DNA of 64,000 bases from Metaphire vulgaris (Eukaryota; Annelida; Clitellata; Crassiclitellata; Megascolecidae), in NCBI GenBank assembly GCA_018105865.1, contig CM030865.1:1890216-1954215 (forward strand), read 5' to 3'. The position numbers and the translations under genes were made by a program. Each line of letters begins with the position of its first letter. Position 1 is the stretch's first letter. The notes beneath the pieces are model-generated. The model was not told the origin of the DNA and did not search any database. It saw nothing but the letters and a program-made list of their open reading frames with translations. This document shows, piece by piece, positions 38,101 to 59,297 of the stretch.

Positions 38101-38788
38101 CAGTATATTATTACTAACTGAAAATACAAAATAGCCAACCAAAGGTCTGAATTTGGTAATGTGCTATTATAAGAGCACGCTGTTTAGCTGGATGAAAACG
38201 GTGATAGCAACAGCAACAGCCATCAAAAGCTCATGGAAGGAGTAAAAAAAACAATGCTGAAGTTGTGCCTTGATGAAAACTTGAAAAAATACTTGAATGA
38301 ATGAATAAATGAATGCGAGTGAGTGAGCAAACGAGTGACTATCAGGCGGATGATTGTAGAAAACTGATTAAAATAAAATGATTCTATTTACTGGTATGTC
38401 GGGTTTTGCATTTTCGTGTATGGACAAAATGTGTGAAATCTTGTTGTGCGACAGTTGAGTGGCGTCATGAGCGTCACGCACAGACCCAATGTACAGCCCC
38501 GTTAGCACCTTCACAAAATCACAAAACTCAATGACAAACCCACAGCTCAAAAGTCAAAACAAAACACCTATTCCTTAAACACAGAACAAGGCAGGCTTTG
38601 CAACTTCGTCTGATAATCCGATTACGATTACACATTCAAACTCCAACCTCCCTTCACGGCCTTATCCATTAGAAGCCAACTGACAGAACCGTCACTAAAA
38701 ACTCAAACCTTTTCAATTTGGCGCTACATAAAGTTGGCGTCGGGTATCCATAACAACAGAATGGTACCTTGTTCATCTCGTTTCCCAT
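35169..38788 (-). CDS. DUSP22: DUSP22/DUSP15-like dual-specificity phosphatase with long C-terminal extension
   Basis: Five coding exons, minus strand: 38788-38768, 38508-38392, 37608-37487, 36884-36713, 36166 to 35573 or beyond. The N-terminus MGNEMNKVLTGLYIGS matches the N-myristoylated start of DUSP22 and DUSP15. Then come NKISHILSIHENAKP, YMCLSIPDNPSQNI, the catalytic loop HCQMGISRS, and WKDALGMLKSVRPYVNPN. The catalytic Cys codon is split by an intron (TG|C). All joins keep phase through FESELVEQ. Exon 5 adds about 200 Ser- and Lys-rich residues and stops at 35573-35575. A second open frame (about 35645-35169; REYLLKHVRIWHDLSDVE and an acidic stretch) directly overlaps and looks coding, so either the tail is frameshifted by one base or the first stop is real. 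Family members lack so long a tail. Function: membrane-associated phosphatase of JNK or other signalling pathways, by homology. Confidence 0.88.
36885..38391. other. Introns 2 and 3 of the DUSP gene
   Basis: Apart from the exon 37487-37608 they hold a TTAA-flanked mini-element (37738-37819) and a probable tRNA-derived SINE (about 37820-38100; minus strand box B-like GGGATCGAGTCCCACTGG and box A-like TAGCATAGAGGC). No further exon seen. Confidence 0.65.
37738..37819. mobile_element. TTAA-flanked mini-element, CCCTTTACCC subfamily
   Basis: TTAACACTTTTCCCCCATT at the left and GGGTAAAGGGTTAA at the right, with GAATACTCGTCCATTTTACA in the middle. Same centre as the CCCCTTAACTGGG subfamily but different ends. 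Other copies at 41935-42010 and 44069-44148. Confidence 0.75.
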
Positions 38789-39705
38789 TCCCAGTGGACG
38801 GCCCAACGGTTAAGAAGACGATCGCATGATTCTTGTTGATTATGTTTCTTGAACGCTTCGTTTTTATCTCATTTTTCGTTTATTTTTAATTTTTATTTTC
38901 ATTAATTTTTATTACACTTAAAACCGAAAGGTGTGAGCCGCCATCTTGAACTAGTTATTTATTACCGGTATTTTATAATTCGTCAGTGTTCAATTGTATA
39001 GCGCTTTATTAACATTAAGAATGAAGTTTAGAGCTTGTGTTTCTTTTTTCGCAATGCAGTGGTGGGTAGATCGGTGTAAATGTCGCAATATCATCAAACC
39101 GATATCGTGATATTTAACCATACCGACACCGAAATACTGAACCAACTTTTAATAATACCGTCGATGCTGACATAAAATACCAACACCGACTAAACACTAG
39201 AGGCCACAAGACTTTTTGACAACACCAATTCGCTCAGAATTAATTATATCATGGATTTGACCTGACTTTCGCTTGATAATAAATTAATAATTGTGTGCAA
39301 TTCTATGATTCTATGGTTCTCACACAGGGTAGACCTCGTGAACCACTCTAAACCTTGTTATATTATTGATGCTCTATCAGTAATTAATATAACTTTGGAA
39401 CTCTATCCCAGCTTCCCTCCGCAAACTTGCACAATTTCGAACAATAAAATCTGAATCCTCGCCTCCTATAATTCCTGCATTATCTTCTCAAGTCTTCTTA
39501 TCTTCTTGCCGGTCATAATACTCATATAGGGCTTAGTACGGCCAGGCACGGCCTACATTAAAATTTGTGCGCATTAAATATCCACCACGCCTATATTTTG
39601 ATGCCCTTACGTTGAGCAGATGCTTGTTGTTGTTTTTCGACGAATTTCCAATGTCTTGTTGCGCAATTTATTAGCATTAAAAATATTTTTGGAAAAATCT
39701 GAAAA
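38789..39705. promoter_or_regulatory. Divergent intergenic region between the DUSP gene and NFS1
   Basis: 917 bases separate the two start codons, which point away from each other, so the promoters lie here. The stretch is AT-rich, with CGCCATCTTGAA (YY1-like) near 38940 and a LINE 3'-tail fragment at 39315-39362. No TATA box can be assigned with confidence. Confidence 0.55.
39315..39362 (+). mobile_element. CR1-like LINE 3' tail fragment
   Basis: GGTTCTCACACAGGG followed by GAACCACTCTAAACCTTG and TTATATTATT, matching the last 60 bases of the LINE at 6480-10960. Confidence 0.8.
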
Positions 39706-48285
<8,580 letters not shown>

Positions 48286-50759
48286 TCCAAACAGATAGAT
48301 ATCTGTGTTCATTTCACGGACTATTATCAAAAAAAAGATACACAAGATAGTATCAAAGATATACACAGCAACAACATCGAATGCGATACTCGTTTGCAGC
48401 TGAATGTGACAGTTTGTGATTTGGCAATTAATGCTTGCTTTCTCTTTTAAATAGTAAAACTCACAATGCATAATTTTTCTATCTTCTTATGTGCACAAAT
48501 TTCCTCATTTCATTTTTATGAGATTAAAAGTACAACTAAACTATAACATGTGCATTGTGGAATTCAGAAATGGTATTTGAGAATCAGAGCAGTGGGGGTG
48601 AGGGGGTATGATCCCCATTACCCCGGTTTCCCCCTTTCATTACTTTGCTAAGAGAGAAAGTTCCAAGTATGGCAAAATAAAGGTTTGATTGTTTGGCAGA
48701 AGTATTCAGCTAAATTTTACCACGGGCCACATTTTTTTATGACTAGTGCTCCAAGGGTCGGGTGTTTTTGAAATCAGTAGTTGTCATTTACTGCTATGAC
48801 ATGCTAATATTCTACCAGTTTCTTGTATTCAAACTGCTTTTTAATATATTATTAAATTTAATACATGTAGATTCTATACATTTTATTAAGTAAACTTAAT
48901 AATTACACTACAGTCACCAAGTAAAAAATATTTTGTAAGTATTAAAATGAAGTTAATTTTATCATTTCTGTATCTTCATGGGCCATTTCACACTTCTTGG
49001 TGGGCCGGATCTGGTCCACGGGTCGCCATTTGAATGCCCCTGCTGTACAGTAACAATTCATAATTAATTACAATTTTCATTGAGTGAAGTTGATTCATAT
49101 ACTACAAGTGACAGTGTTGGATGTTATCCGAAAAAGGTCTGTCTGACATTTGTCATCAAATATCTTGAGAAAGTAATCCCTTTACGGTCCCCTGAAACCA
49201 TTGTCGGTCCCCCGTGGGACCGCGGACCTCAGTTTCAGAACCACTGATATAGAGCCAAGAAATCGGACCGTTTCGGACCACTGTACTTTATGAAGACCAG
49301 AAGAAAACCACGCCAGAGTTGACAAATGAATACAGAACGAAAACTTCTAGCTAAGAAATCTTTCCATAGGCAATTCATAACTTGTTTTTCTGCTTTTCTT
49401 GCAACAACATGTCCCATCCACTGTGCAGTTTAGCCAAATGCAGCTAAACACCAACAGCATCTGTTCTATCACATCTGTTCTATCGACACACCGCACCGTA
49501 CGTATATGTTGGTGAATACGACAGCCATAGTCCCGTGCAACAGTGTACAGTATACATAAAGCCAACATGTTCACAGTTATGTACAGTACAGTGTATGGTA
49601 ACTGCAATTACTTTGCTGTAAGAACAAATTTAATGAAGGCATTAATAGAAAAATAATTGCCAACAATTACTAATACCAATGGATTAGAGTCACCAGCTAA
49701 ACATTTAGTTCTTCAGGTCACTTAAAAGTACTTGAAGAACAACTGCAATATACATATATACAGTACATAAATATGTAATGTAATATTTGTATAGCGCCTC
49801 TTATATTTCTACTCAGAGGGTTTGAAAATATGCCTTTTTGTGTATGTACTATATGGATGAGCCCTATCTTTATAGCTTTTCATCATGGTGAGAAAACAGC
49901 CAACAAAATTTTTTGGGATCTCGATGGCCACGGTTTGGGGAGCACATGTCCCCAGGTAGACCCAATACTTTTGAATTCAACAACACAGCTATCGGACTCT
50001 ATTCCATACTAACTAGATTGCAACAATACAACCCTGTAATACAAAGCATTCCTGTACTCGGGCACTACAAAATAAACATAGCAGTACATCAACATTGTAA
50101 ATTCCAATGTGTACACAAATCCCATTACAGCTACATTAACCTATATTGCACCGTGTTGCCTGGTTAACCCTATGTTCACTATGTTGCCTGCAGTTAACAT
50201 TGTGCAATACAGGGTTAACATACAGTAATCGCACGTCAAAACAATGCAGCGGTCAGTCTCACACGGACTTTAGTTGAATTTTGTTGAAAAGTTTGAAATA
50301 AAGCAAAGTCTTCACACAGCAAAGAGAAACTAGCACTATGCGGATACTCTTCAGACTGCAGCCAAAGACCTAATAATGTACAATACAAAATAAATGCAAA
50401 GTATAAAAAGCCGTTCGTTCCATAAATACAACAAACTACGCAAGATTTAATACATTCTGAAAGCTGCCAACATTCAGCCTGCTACGTAGTTCTGATATGA
50501 TCAACCAAGATCAAGAAGCAGCAACAAGTAGTTGAAATACACCATAGCCCATGTCTATTTAGTTAAAACACTAAGGCATGATCAAACGGATACTATACAG
50601 ATGTATATATATTGTAGGTTACATGTCCCTCTATTGTCTAATTTATAAATCGCAATTCTTTCTGAGATTTGCAGTCTTTTATGAAGCTCTTCATCACTCT
50701 ATAAAGGTGTCAGATGCAGGGCGTATCTAGGGTATATGGCGCCCATGGCAGGAGGGGGG

Positions 50760-50937
50760 CAGTGGCGGCTCCACCGGGGGGCCAGAGGGGCCCGTGCCCC
50801 CTATTGAGTTCCTGGCCCCCCCAGTTGGGACCCTATAATTAATGCTACATACATTAAACAACAAATGGTTGGCCCCCCATGATTAGAAGTTGCCCCCCCA
50901 ACGGCCCCCCACTTGCCAAATCCTAGAGCCGCCACTG
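50760..50937. mobile_element. hAT MITE, CAGTGGCGGCTC family
   Basis: Both ends perfect. Flanked by G-runs, so the target duplication cannot be read with confidence. Confidence 0.85.
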
Positions 50938-51907
50938 AGGGGGGGGGGTCAAAATCAAATTAGCAGGATAACAAATATTTAAGTAACAAATCATGACATT
51001 TTATTGACACCAAATTTAAAATACAGATGCACTTTTCTTGCTTTAACCAATTCAAACTGGTCTGCGCTGCACTCGGTCAGTTTTCTCAGTTTCTTCTCTT
51101 TCTACACTGAGCAGAGTAAGGGAGTTTTTTCGGCACCCCCCTTGGGGTGGCACCCAAGGCACCTACCTGCCCCACCCTAGACATGCCATGGCTCATATGG
51201 AACCCATAAGCAAGATATTCAGAACAAGCACAGGATCCTTGCACCAACTAATCCAGTCTTCTATCTTACCGGAGGGAGACTGCATATTCAAACCAACTTT
51301 TGCACATCAGAGTAAAACAAACAATTTCACAATTTTTATCTGAAAATTTTCAAGATTTAGAGGAGATCTGTGTAAACACTCCATATTTTGGGAAAAGGAG
51401 ACCAGTTCCTCGAGACAGTAATTGCCAAAAAAAAAAACATAGAAACTTCTGTCCCCTACACACAGTGGCGATCCACAAAACTGTCCCCTAAAGTCTTTGC
51501 CCCCAGTTGGGACCCTTACTTAATGCTTTGATACATTAAACAACAAATGGTTGGCCCCCTATGATTAAAACCTGCCCCAAGACTTGTGATTTACAAATCC
51601 TAGAACCGACACTGCCAACACACACTATATTGATCACAAAAAAATTGTCAAAAGTCTTTGCATAAGCAGGCATTCTAAGCATTTGACACAACACTTTACT
51701 GTCACTCCCACTAAAGTCATAGAAAACCTCATAAAGACTTGTGATTTACAATCATCTCAGTCATGACATGGTCAACCTTACTATACTGTATATGGTAAAA
51801 ATTTGTCAACCTCACTTTACATTACACAATTTGTCAACCACACTTTACATTACACAATTTGAACAGCCCTGTCAGTATACCATCAACTGGTAGATTTTCT
51901 TTTTAAT

Positions 51908-51965
<58 letters not shown>

Positions 51966-53193
51966 TCACAGTATATATAGATATATCTAAACACAAAAAA
52001 TGTTTAGAAAAATTAATTGTATCTTAACAGAAACCGCTTAACTATATCTCAAACAATTCTATCAAGTTTCTTCAATAAATAGTGATCAGTGTAAAAATGT
52101 ATTCAGGTTTTTACTCTTACTTCAATTCAATTACAAAAATTCTTTGGCATCTACAACAATTAGATTAAATTAATTAGAAGAATTTGAGGATACAACTTAA
52201 CCCTTTCAAAACCGCAATCCCCATAGCCAAAATGCTATGAAGTTAAAATATTGGCCTTATGGGTCAACGGGTTAAAATCACACACAGAAAAACAGCAAAA
52301 CCAAATGACTGTAAACTTGTTTTCTCCAAAAATACTGCTTCTTGATATATCCTAGTACAAAAATTCATTGTCACATCATAATAAATTAAAAAATGTAATA
52401 ACCTCTTTACTTATATATTATTACAGTCACTGATCTGTGGCTGGTTTCCAATTATAAATCACCAAGAATTTCCATTATTTGATTCAAAATTAACAGAGCC
52501 TTGCACGTCCATGTATCAATGAAACCAACTTAGCAATAGCAACATATTTCCTTCATATAAACAAATCACTTTATCATATTGGGATTTAACATGTAAAAAA
52601 AGTCACTATTCTTTGCGTACTTCAGCACACATCACCTAGCTATTGACCGGTGCCAAGTGCGTTACTAAAATGGCGCTATAGAAGTTATTTGGTTGGATGT
52701 AACCAGTAGCCCAAGTGGCAAAAACTGCTGAGAAATCAAAACACATGGTAAATATCAATGCAAGTTACATAATCCTTTGTAAACCTGTATAAATAACCAG
52801 CCTATTACGATTACGACTGCTGTAAATACGGTAACCGTAAAATTACGCACTTCCTTATTTACTTACTTACAAGCATAAGCTACAATGACGCTATAATGCT
52901 AACGGTACAAAATGAACAAAGCTCTGAAGGCAACTTTAACAAACACAAACTAACTGGAGGATACCGTTCAAAATATAGTAAAACTTCACCAAAGCATATG
53001 CACTTGTCCATGGTAGTAATCGGGTTAATCAGACAACATAATAGTTGACATGGGTTTAACCCTTTGAACTCACGATACTGCTTTGGTGAAATTATTGCAA
53101 AATTGCAATCCCCAATTTCTTGCAATAGCAGGACAAGTGTATATTTCGACTCGGGGATCCAGGGTTATCAGATTTTATGTACAGACCGACAGG

Positions 53194-53360
53194 CAGGGTT
53201 TAATCTAGGCCGTTTCGGGGAGGGGGAAATTGCCCCTATTCCTTCCGGAAATTTCAAATTCACCCCGGAAATTTTGGCATACTACATCAACTAGCAGCAG
53301 CCTCCTAGCTGGCTTTCCCCCGGCCTTGTCATTTCCCCCCAGAGTCCAGATTAAACACTG
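53194..53360. mobile_element. hAT MITE, CAGTGTTTAATCTAGG family
   Basis: Begins CAGGGTTTAATCTAGGCC and ends CCAGATTAAACACTG. Flanks CCGACAGG / CAGACAGG match at 7 of 8. Confidence 0.8.
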
Positions 53361-53757
53361 CAGACAGGGCACAGAGGGTCAAGTGAAGCAGCTTGCTAAA
53401 ACTAAATCTGCACAGAAAACGTTAGACTCATTACCCATCATCTGTGCGAATACGCTGGCTCCGGTGAAAACAAGCGGAGCGAGAAACGCGGACAGAATTT
53501 ACGGAAAAAAAACGAACAGAATCCGGCGAGCACAAGAAAACGATCATCCGTGCGTTATGCACATTTCGCTCCTCAACGAATAAAGAGTTTCGACAGTCAA
53601 GAAAAGGAAGGCGACGCGGAGACCAAAGCCGCGCCGCTTCGGAAAACCGTTCCGCCCCCGTCGTCGTCGCTCCGTTCCCGGAAAACGCCAGACACGAATG
53701 CTGCAGTTCGTTGGTTGGTTGAAAGGTCAAAGTTGACTGGAATCGATCGGTCGGCGG

Positions 53758-55762
53758 TCAAGCAAGGTCACCGGCCTTCTCCAGGTACGACTTCATCGCG
53801 CGCTGGCACTCATTCGACGCCCAACTGTCCATCAGCATCTGACACTCGGCTGTGTTGACGCACTCCAGTTTTGATCGTTGATTCGATCGAATCAAGGCCT
53901 TCGTGTTTTCCATCACCTAACAGTTAATATTTCCGATGTACGACGACGATGATGATGATGATATGATAATAATAATAATAATAATAATAATAATGCTATT
54001 CTTCCAATTGTCAAACTATTATGTTGATCACCCAACAATAACATCAACTCAATGTGGGCTGAGGTGTAAATGTGCAAATTGGAGGAAAATGTAATGAAGT
54101 TGAAGATGTTGGGAACTAGTCAAACATTTTGCCGCAAAAATTCTACTGGTTTTTTTTTTTGCAATCACGATATTTAAATAAACCTTACAATACAATAGAA
54201 AAGTCACAATGTCTGTGTTTTACAATTTCTACAACAAAAAATACCAAACAGGGTGGCAAAAGTATTTCTCATCATTTAAAATGATTTACAATCTAAGGGG
54301 ATGACACCAGTTTATTCAAAAGAAACAAACCATTAAAAAAATAGAAGGATTTTTAAATGGCAGGTATAAAATATCATTATACAGACATAAAAGGAACTAG
54401 AATAAGAAAAGAACTACAAAGAATCCTTCTGGATAGCAGCACTCACCAGAGATGTAGCAAGTACACAATATTTCAAGTACAAGTACCTGGGTCTAAAGTA
54501 CAAGTACAAGCATTCCAAAAATTTTGAGTACAAAAACTACAAGTACCTGGCCTCCAAGTACAAGTACTGAAAATTTGCACTCGAGTACAACTCAAGTACA
54601 AGTACCAAGTACTACATCTCTGGCACTCACAAATGCAGGCAAGGCTCAGCACAAACCTTGAGCGACTGTGTAGCAAGGCGTTGTACTCGTGGCGTGACCT
54701 CGCTCATCAGATTGTCGGGCCAGAAGACCTGAGTAACGAGGCCGATCTGGTTGGCCTCGAGGGCCGTAATTTTTCTCCCTCGAAACAGAAGTTCATTCGC
54801 CTAAATACGGAAAACTTTTCAAAAATCAAAGCAATTAAAACAGCCGGTCGAAATCAAAGACTTTCCAATATTCGGGGCAAAATTCGCGCAATAATGAAAA
54901 GCAACAGAAGTAATGTAACACTGCATTAATTATGCAATTTGTTACAATATTCATAAGTAAATGAAGTAAATAAAAGTAAGTAAAGTAAGTAGGTAAAGTA
55001 AGTTCACAAGTAAATAAATATGAAATCGTTCTGTTTTGCTGGTGTAAAGAAGTACCAGTAATCATTCTCTTTACTGGTTTAAATAAGTAATCAGTCTCTC
55101 TAGTGGTGTAAATAAGTAATCACTCTTTACTGGCACAAATAATTACTGGTAATCGGTATCTTTATTGGCGTAAATAAGTAATTCTCTTTACTGTTGTAAA
55201 TAAGTAACCAGTCTCTCTACTGGCGTAAACAAGCACGTATAGGGTGGCGCAAAAAAAAACCGGACTATAATAAATGCAAACCAACCTAAATGTCCGGTTT
55301 TTTGCACCACCCTGTAGTATGTTCTAATTATAAAACAGCACCAATCAAATTTCCATACAGATACACGTTCAGCGCGAAATCACGCGCAGAGCGTATGGAC
55401 AAATACCATCGCCATTCCCATCATCTTTTGGAACGTGTGCGACGCGCAGCCCTCGGGCGTCTGACAGAGCGCGGTGTACGGGCACGAGAAGCAGGCCTTG
55501 TCGCTGGCGTATACGATGTCGCACAGCGGCAGGATGGCCATGCCGAGACCGATGGCGGGACCGTTAACGGCCACGACGATTGGCTTTGGAAAGGCGATCA
55601 GACAACTGATGAAGTCCCTGCACAAAAAGATGGTTATTAACCCCTTAACTGGGCAACTATTTGTAACTCAATGTAAAATGGCCGAGCGTTACTCGGGGCA
55701 CCCAGTTAAGGGGTTAATGTCACGTAGAGAGTACAATACATCATCACAATTCCCATAGCTAT

Positions 55763-55810
<48 letters not shown>

Positions 55811-58800
55811 GGTCGGCATACCTGAGACTAGTTGCCATGTTTTTCGCTGCCAGTTTTCTGTCTTCCTCCGAATTCAACAAGTAGTCGATGTCAACGCCAG
55901 ACGAAAACACATTTCCCGACGCCGTCAACAACACAACATGGCAATCATCATTGACGGCGTTGTGCAACGCGACGGTCAGTTCGTAAAAGACCTGAGACGT
56001 GCAACGACATCGACAAGCGCAAGCAACATATGCAACATGTCCTGGTATGAAATCTTCAAGAGAAGCCATTAGTAATAACTTTAACCATTAGAATACAAAT
56101 ACAATATACAACATGCAAACGTCATCAAACTGTTATTGGCAATTAACCACTTAACCAGACACTTATTTGTAACATAGTGTAAAATGGACGAGTATTCTTG
56201 GTACGGCCGGTTAAGGGGTTAAAGAACACACGTCAGAAATCAAAGATCAAAACCAACCTTCGGGTTGAAAGCGTTTTTCGTCGGCGTCTGAGACAGAGTA
56301 ACGAGGTGCATATACTTGGAGCATTTGCGCACGACTATTTCTTTAAAGCGAAACGCGTTCTCCGTCTGTCGTACGCTGATTCTGCGCTCGATCTGGACGT
56401 CGTTGTCATTGTCGTTGTCGGCGTTGCTCCGTTTCTTACGAGGCCTGACGGGCAGCTCGGGAGCCGAAGTGTTGCGGCCTCCGGAATTGGAAAAACCGAG
56501 GCCGTCGGCGAGAAACGGTGGGGAAAACCCGCCCCACGAACATCGATTTGAGAACTGTGACGTGCTGCCTACAAAAATCACCACGGCTCAATATCATGAT
56601 AAAAAATTAAGCAATTTATATAGCACCAGTGGTATGTGTGCAATGTGAGGTTCATAAAACTTGTTTACTTTCAAGGAACCACAACAGTTTTTCCATCCCA
56701 CTATAAGGCCTATGTGTCCCTGAATGAATATGGTGCAAAAGTAATAGTACAAAATAAAATGTTCCCTATTATTGTTGAGCATTTTTCTTATCATTTCATT
56801 TCATATATCAGCAGTTCCTTTTTATGGTTAAGGAACACTTGGAGATATAGAGCTTACATGGTGGACCATCTCCAAATTTATTTAGTAATATTTAACATGC
56901 GGCTGAAGTAACACATGCGTCACTTCCAGCAAAAACAAAAGAACACAAATCCATTCATAAATTATTAGTATTCTGCTGCCATCTAGTGAGAAAAATAAAA
57001 CATATATTGACCAAATTTGTCTGCACATTTTTAATTTTTAAAAAATTAGGCATTGCTTGCGGACCACGAGACAGATGGTCGCGGGCCACAGGTTGAGAAC
57101 CACTGCCTTATATAAAAAGTCAGCAGGGATATTTCTAGGTTTGTGAATTTGGGGAGTGTCGACCTCAAATTTGGGGAGTGTCCGGAGCTAATTAGTATGC
57201 ATTTTGTATATGCATACAATCATGTCACATTGACAAATTTTGGGGGTGTCGATCTCAAATTGGTGAGGGGGTGTTGGGGGTTTTAGGGAGGGGGGGTTAA
57301 AATACCCCTGCAAGGCAGTATGATGACTGGAAAAAAACTCAATTACTAGAATAAACCAAGGCAATGACAAAGACCTTGATCCAATCTGAATTTTTGCTGA
57401 TTTTTCGCAGAATTCGACGGCGAATGCTTGAAATTGATTTCCGAGTCCGATCTAACGGAGTCCGTATCCGTTTCCGACAATCTGAGCTTCTTGGATGAAT
57501 TTCCCGCTGCCTTGGATTTCCGCCCGAGCTCCGAGCACCCGCCGGGTCGATGCCTCCCGTTGCCCGACGGACCGCCGTGCTCCTGAGCGAGCGAGTAACG
57601 TACCTCGTCGCCGCTCAACTCGCTGGAAATGCTCACCAACTCGTCGTCGTAGCTTATATTTCCGACCGCTTTTGTTGAGATTTTGCTGCCGTTGTTGCTC
57701 GTAATTGCTAATGAGATCTCACTCTGAACAGCCTCCGAGCTGTGCCTCTTCGGGTGTTTAGACTGCGCAAAAGTTCGTTGTTTCGCGGGCAACGACGGGG
57801 CGCCGTGCCTCAGACTAGAATGCTGCTTGGGGGTCTTCGTTCTGTGATTGCCGAAGCTGTGGCGCGAAAACGAGGCGTTTTTGTCGTGCCGCACGCCGAA
57901 TTTCGACGCGGGCGATTTGGATCTGTCGAATCCGACAGATGCGGCTTTTGAACTGGCATCCGAAGACCGGCTGGAACTGCTGGCAGACGGATTGGCAAAC
58001 TCCTTTCCTGTTTTCCAGCTGTTTCTCGGCTTTCCTGTACTGGAGTTTGCAGCCGCCATTAAGACGTCATTAGACACGGGTTCGGTGGCGCCGGTGGCCC
58101 CGCTGTGTCCTGTCGTGGTGCTCCTTCTCATTAGGCTACGGCGCTTGCCAAGGTGTGCATCGACCCCCATCTGGCCCACTTTGGTCTTTTTAAACGTTCG
58201 GATCAGAGACGGGCCTTTGTCCATCTCCGCAAGAGCCGTCTGCGGAATCCAGATTTCCCGGAATTTGCCGGCCGAGCCTCGGTATTTGACTAGATATTCC
58301 AGCGGTTGCCTGTAAAGATGTCGTCTCTGCAGTACCATGATAGGCTGGATTTCAAACAAACAGCAGCATTCTTAAATTCAATTTCAATTTCACAAATAAT
58401 CATTCATCAACATATGCATGTGTGTAATGTAGGTTTAATAGCTTTTAAGAATTCATTCTTGTCCATTTGTGAAAAACAGTAATTTATTTATTTTATTTAT
58501 TTATTATTCGACTATTTGTGAAGCGCCGTAACATGGCCATAGGCCAAAACCAAAAGCGCTGTACAATCAACACTCAACTAATAACTGTACGATCTGGTGA
58601 ACAAGTACGTTTTTAGTTCTTTGGCAAACGTTTCAGGAGAAGTAATGGTAATGGCGAGTGTTAAGTAGTACGTAAGCAAATGAAACAAATTCTCTATAGC
58701 ACTACTCAAAAGTTTGGCGCATTGCACCAGCTAATTCACAAGCGCTCATGCATGGTAGCAATATTTACAGAAAAGCTGTAAGAAAAAGAACAGCTGACAA

Positions 58801-59297
58801 TATACAAAACAGTGATCCTTTCACATGACATACCGATCGTGATTAACAACTCAAAACCTGGTAATAAAACAATTATTATTATAATTATTATTATTATTAT
58901 TGATTGACCCAACAATGAAAAAGGAGACAAGCACTTATTACAGTAATACACTCGCGCCGGTCAGTCAAAACCAACCCCAGAGGAAAAAGGCGCCCTATAA
59001 ATCAGTAAATAAACGCCGACCTCGAAAAAATGCGCTACAAAATCTTCCGAATTGCTTAACTTACCAAAAACTGCCACTTCGGACTTATCTGTTTCACTGG
59101 TTGTTTTTAAACGCCGACATAAAGCTGCACCCTGCAGTTTGGCCTACACTGTTTAAAACACGTGACTCACCCCGCACTTATGATTCTTCATTTAGTGAAT
59201 GATTCAATGAGCGTCAAATAACATTAGTCAAAAATAATAACGGCGAATCAACGCCTCGTTTGTTTACCTCGATTTCTTCCATCTTGACGTTCGCCAT
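53758..59297 (-). CDS. CDYL: CDYL-like protein: divergent chromodomain plus enoyl-CoA hydratase-like domain
   Basis: Seven exons, minus strand: 59297-59268, 58344-57375, 56568-56258, 55991-55822, 55617-55407, 54800-54657, 53916-53758. The lengths sum to 1995 nt (664 residues) and every junction keeps phase. Start MANVKMEEIE, then a chromodomain-like segment (LEYLVKYRG, IWIP, LIRTFKK), then about 300 Ser/Lys/Arg-rich, presumably disordered residues, then FRFKEIVVRKCSKYMHLVTL, VVLLTASGNVFSSGVDIDYL, PKPIVVAVNGPAIGLG, LPLCDIVYASDKA, ANELLFRGRKITALEA and GLVTQVFWP as in CDY/CDYL. CDYL is a nuclear corepressor that reads methylated H3 and acts on histone crotonylation. Here the chromodomain lacks the usual WEP (EIWIP) and the R-W-K-G tryptophan is Tyr, so methyl-lysine binding is doubtful. 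A tail ending EKAGDLA is followed by TGA. Confidence 0.92.
54801..55406. other. CDYL intron 5
   Basis: Contains (GTAAATAAA)-like repeats, a roughly 40-bp degenerate repeat of AAATAAGTAATCAGTCTCTC type (about 55050-55230) and a mariner-like MITE (55239-55316; TAGGGTGGCGCAAAA...GCACCACCCTGTA). Confidence 0.75.
55637..55717. mobile_element. TTAA palindromic mini-element
   Basis: TTAACCCCTTAACTGGGC at the left and CCCAGTTAAGGGGTTAA at the right. It begins 20 bases outside CDYL exon 5. Confidence 0.85.
55761..55811. repeat. (ATC)n microsatellite next to CDYL exon 4 donor
   Basis: About 50 bases of CAT repeat, ending 11 bases from the exon boundary at 55822. It produces a spurious poly-Asp extension in the open frame. 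Confidence 0.95.
56143..56222. mobile_element. TTAA palindromic mini-element
   Basis: TTAACCACTTAACCAGAC at the left and GCCGGTTAAGGGGTTAA at the right, with GTAAAATGGACGAG inside. In CDYL intron 3. Confidence 0.8.
56569..57374. other. CDYL intron 2
   Basis: No exon. Contains a hAT-end-like segment (CGGGCCACAGGTTGAGAACC at about 57090) and G-rich sequence near 57150-57300 that resembles the 2820-2900 region. Confidence 0.65.
58345..59267. other. CDYL intron 1
   Basis: AT-rich, with (TTTA)n near 58490, an (ATT)n-like tract near 58870-58900 and a small degenerate SINE-like fragment (GGCGCCCTATAAATCAGTAA near 58990). No exon seen. Confidence 0.6.

Larger units (their letters stand above)
48286..53757. 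other. Intergenic region between NFS1 and the CDYL-like gene (convergent 3' ends)
   Basis: NFS1 3' UTR probably extends to AATAAA at 48676-48681. Beyond it are hAT-end-like sequences (GGTCCACGGGTCGCCATTTG at about 49015; TCAGTTTCAGAACCACTG at about 49229), a hAT MITE (50760-50937), a decayed MITE (about 51464-51615), (TA)n (about 51907-51961), a MITE (53194-53360) and a GC-richer stretch 53420-53750 that is probably the CDYL 3' UTR. No gene recognised. Confidence 0.65.
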
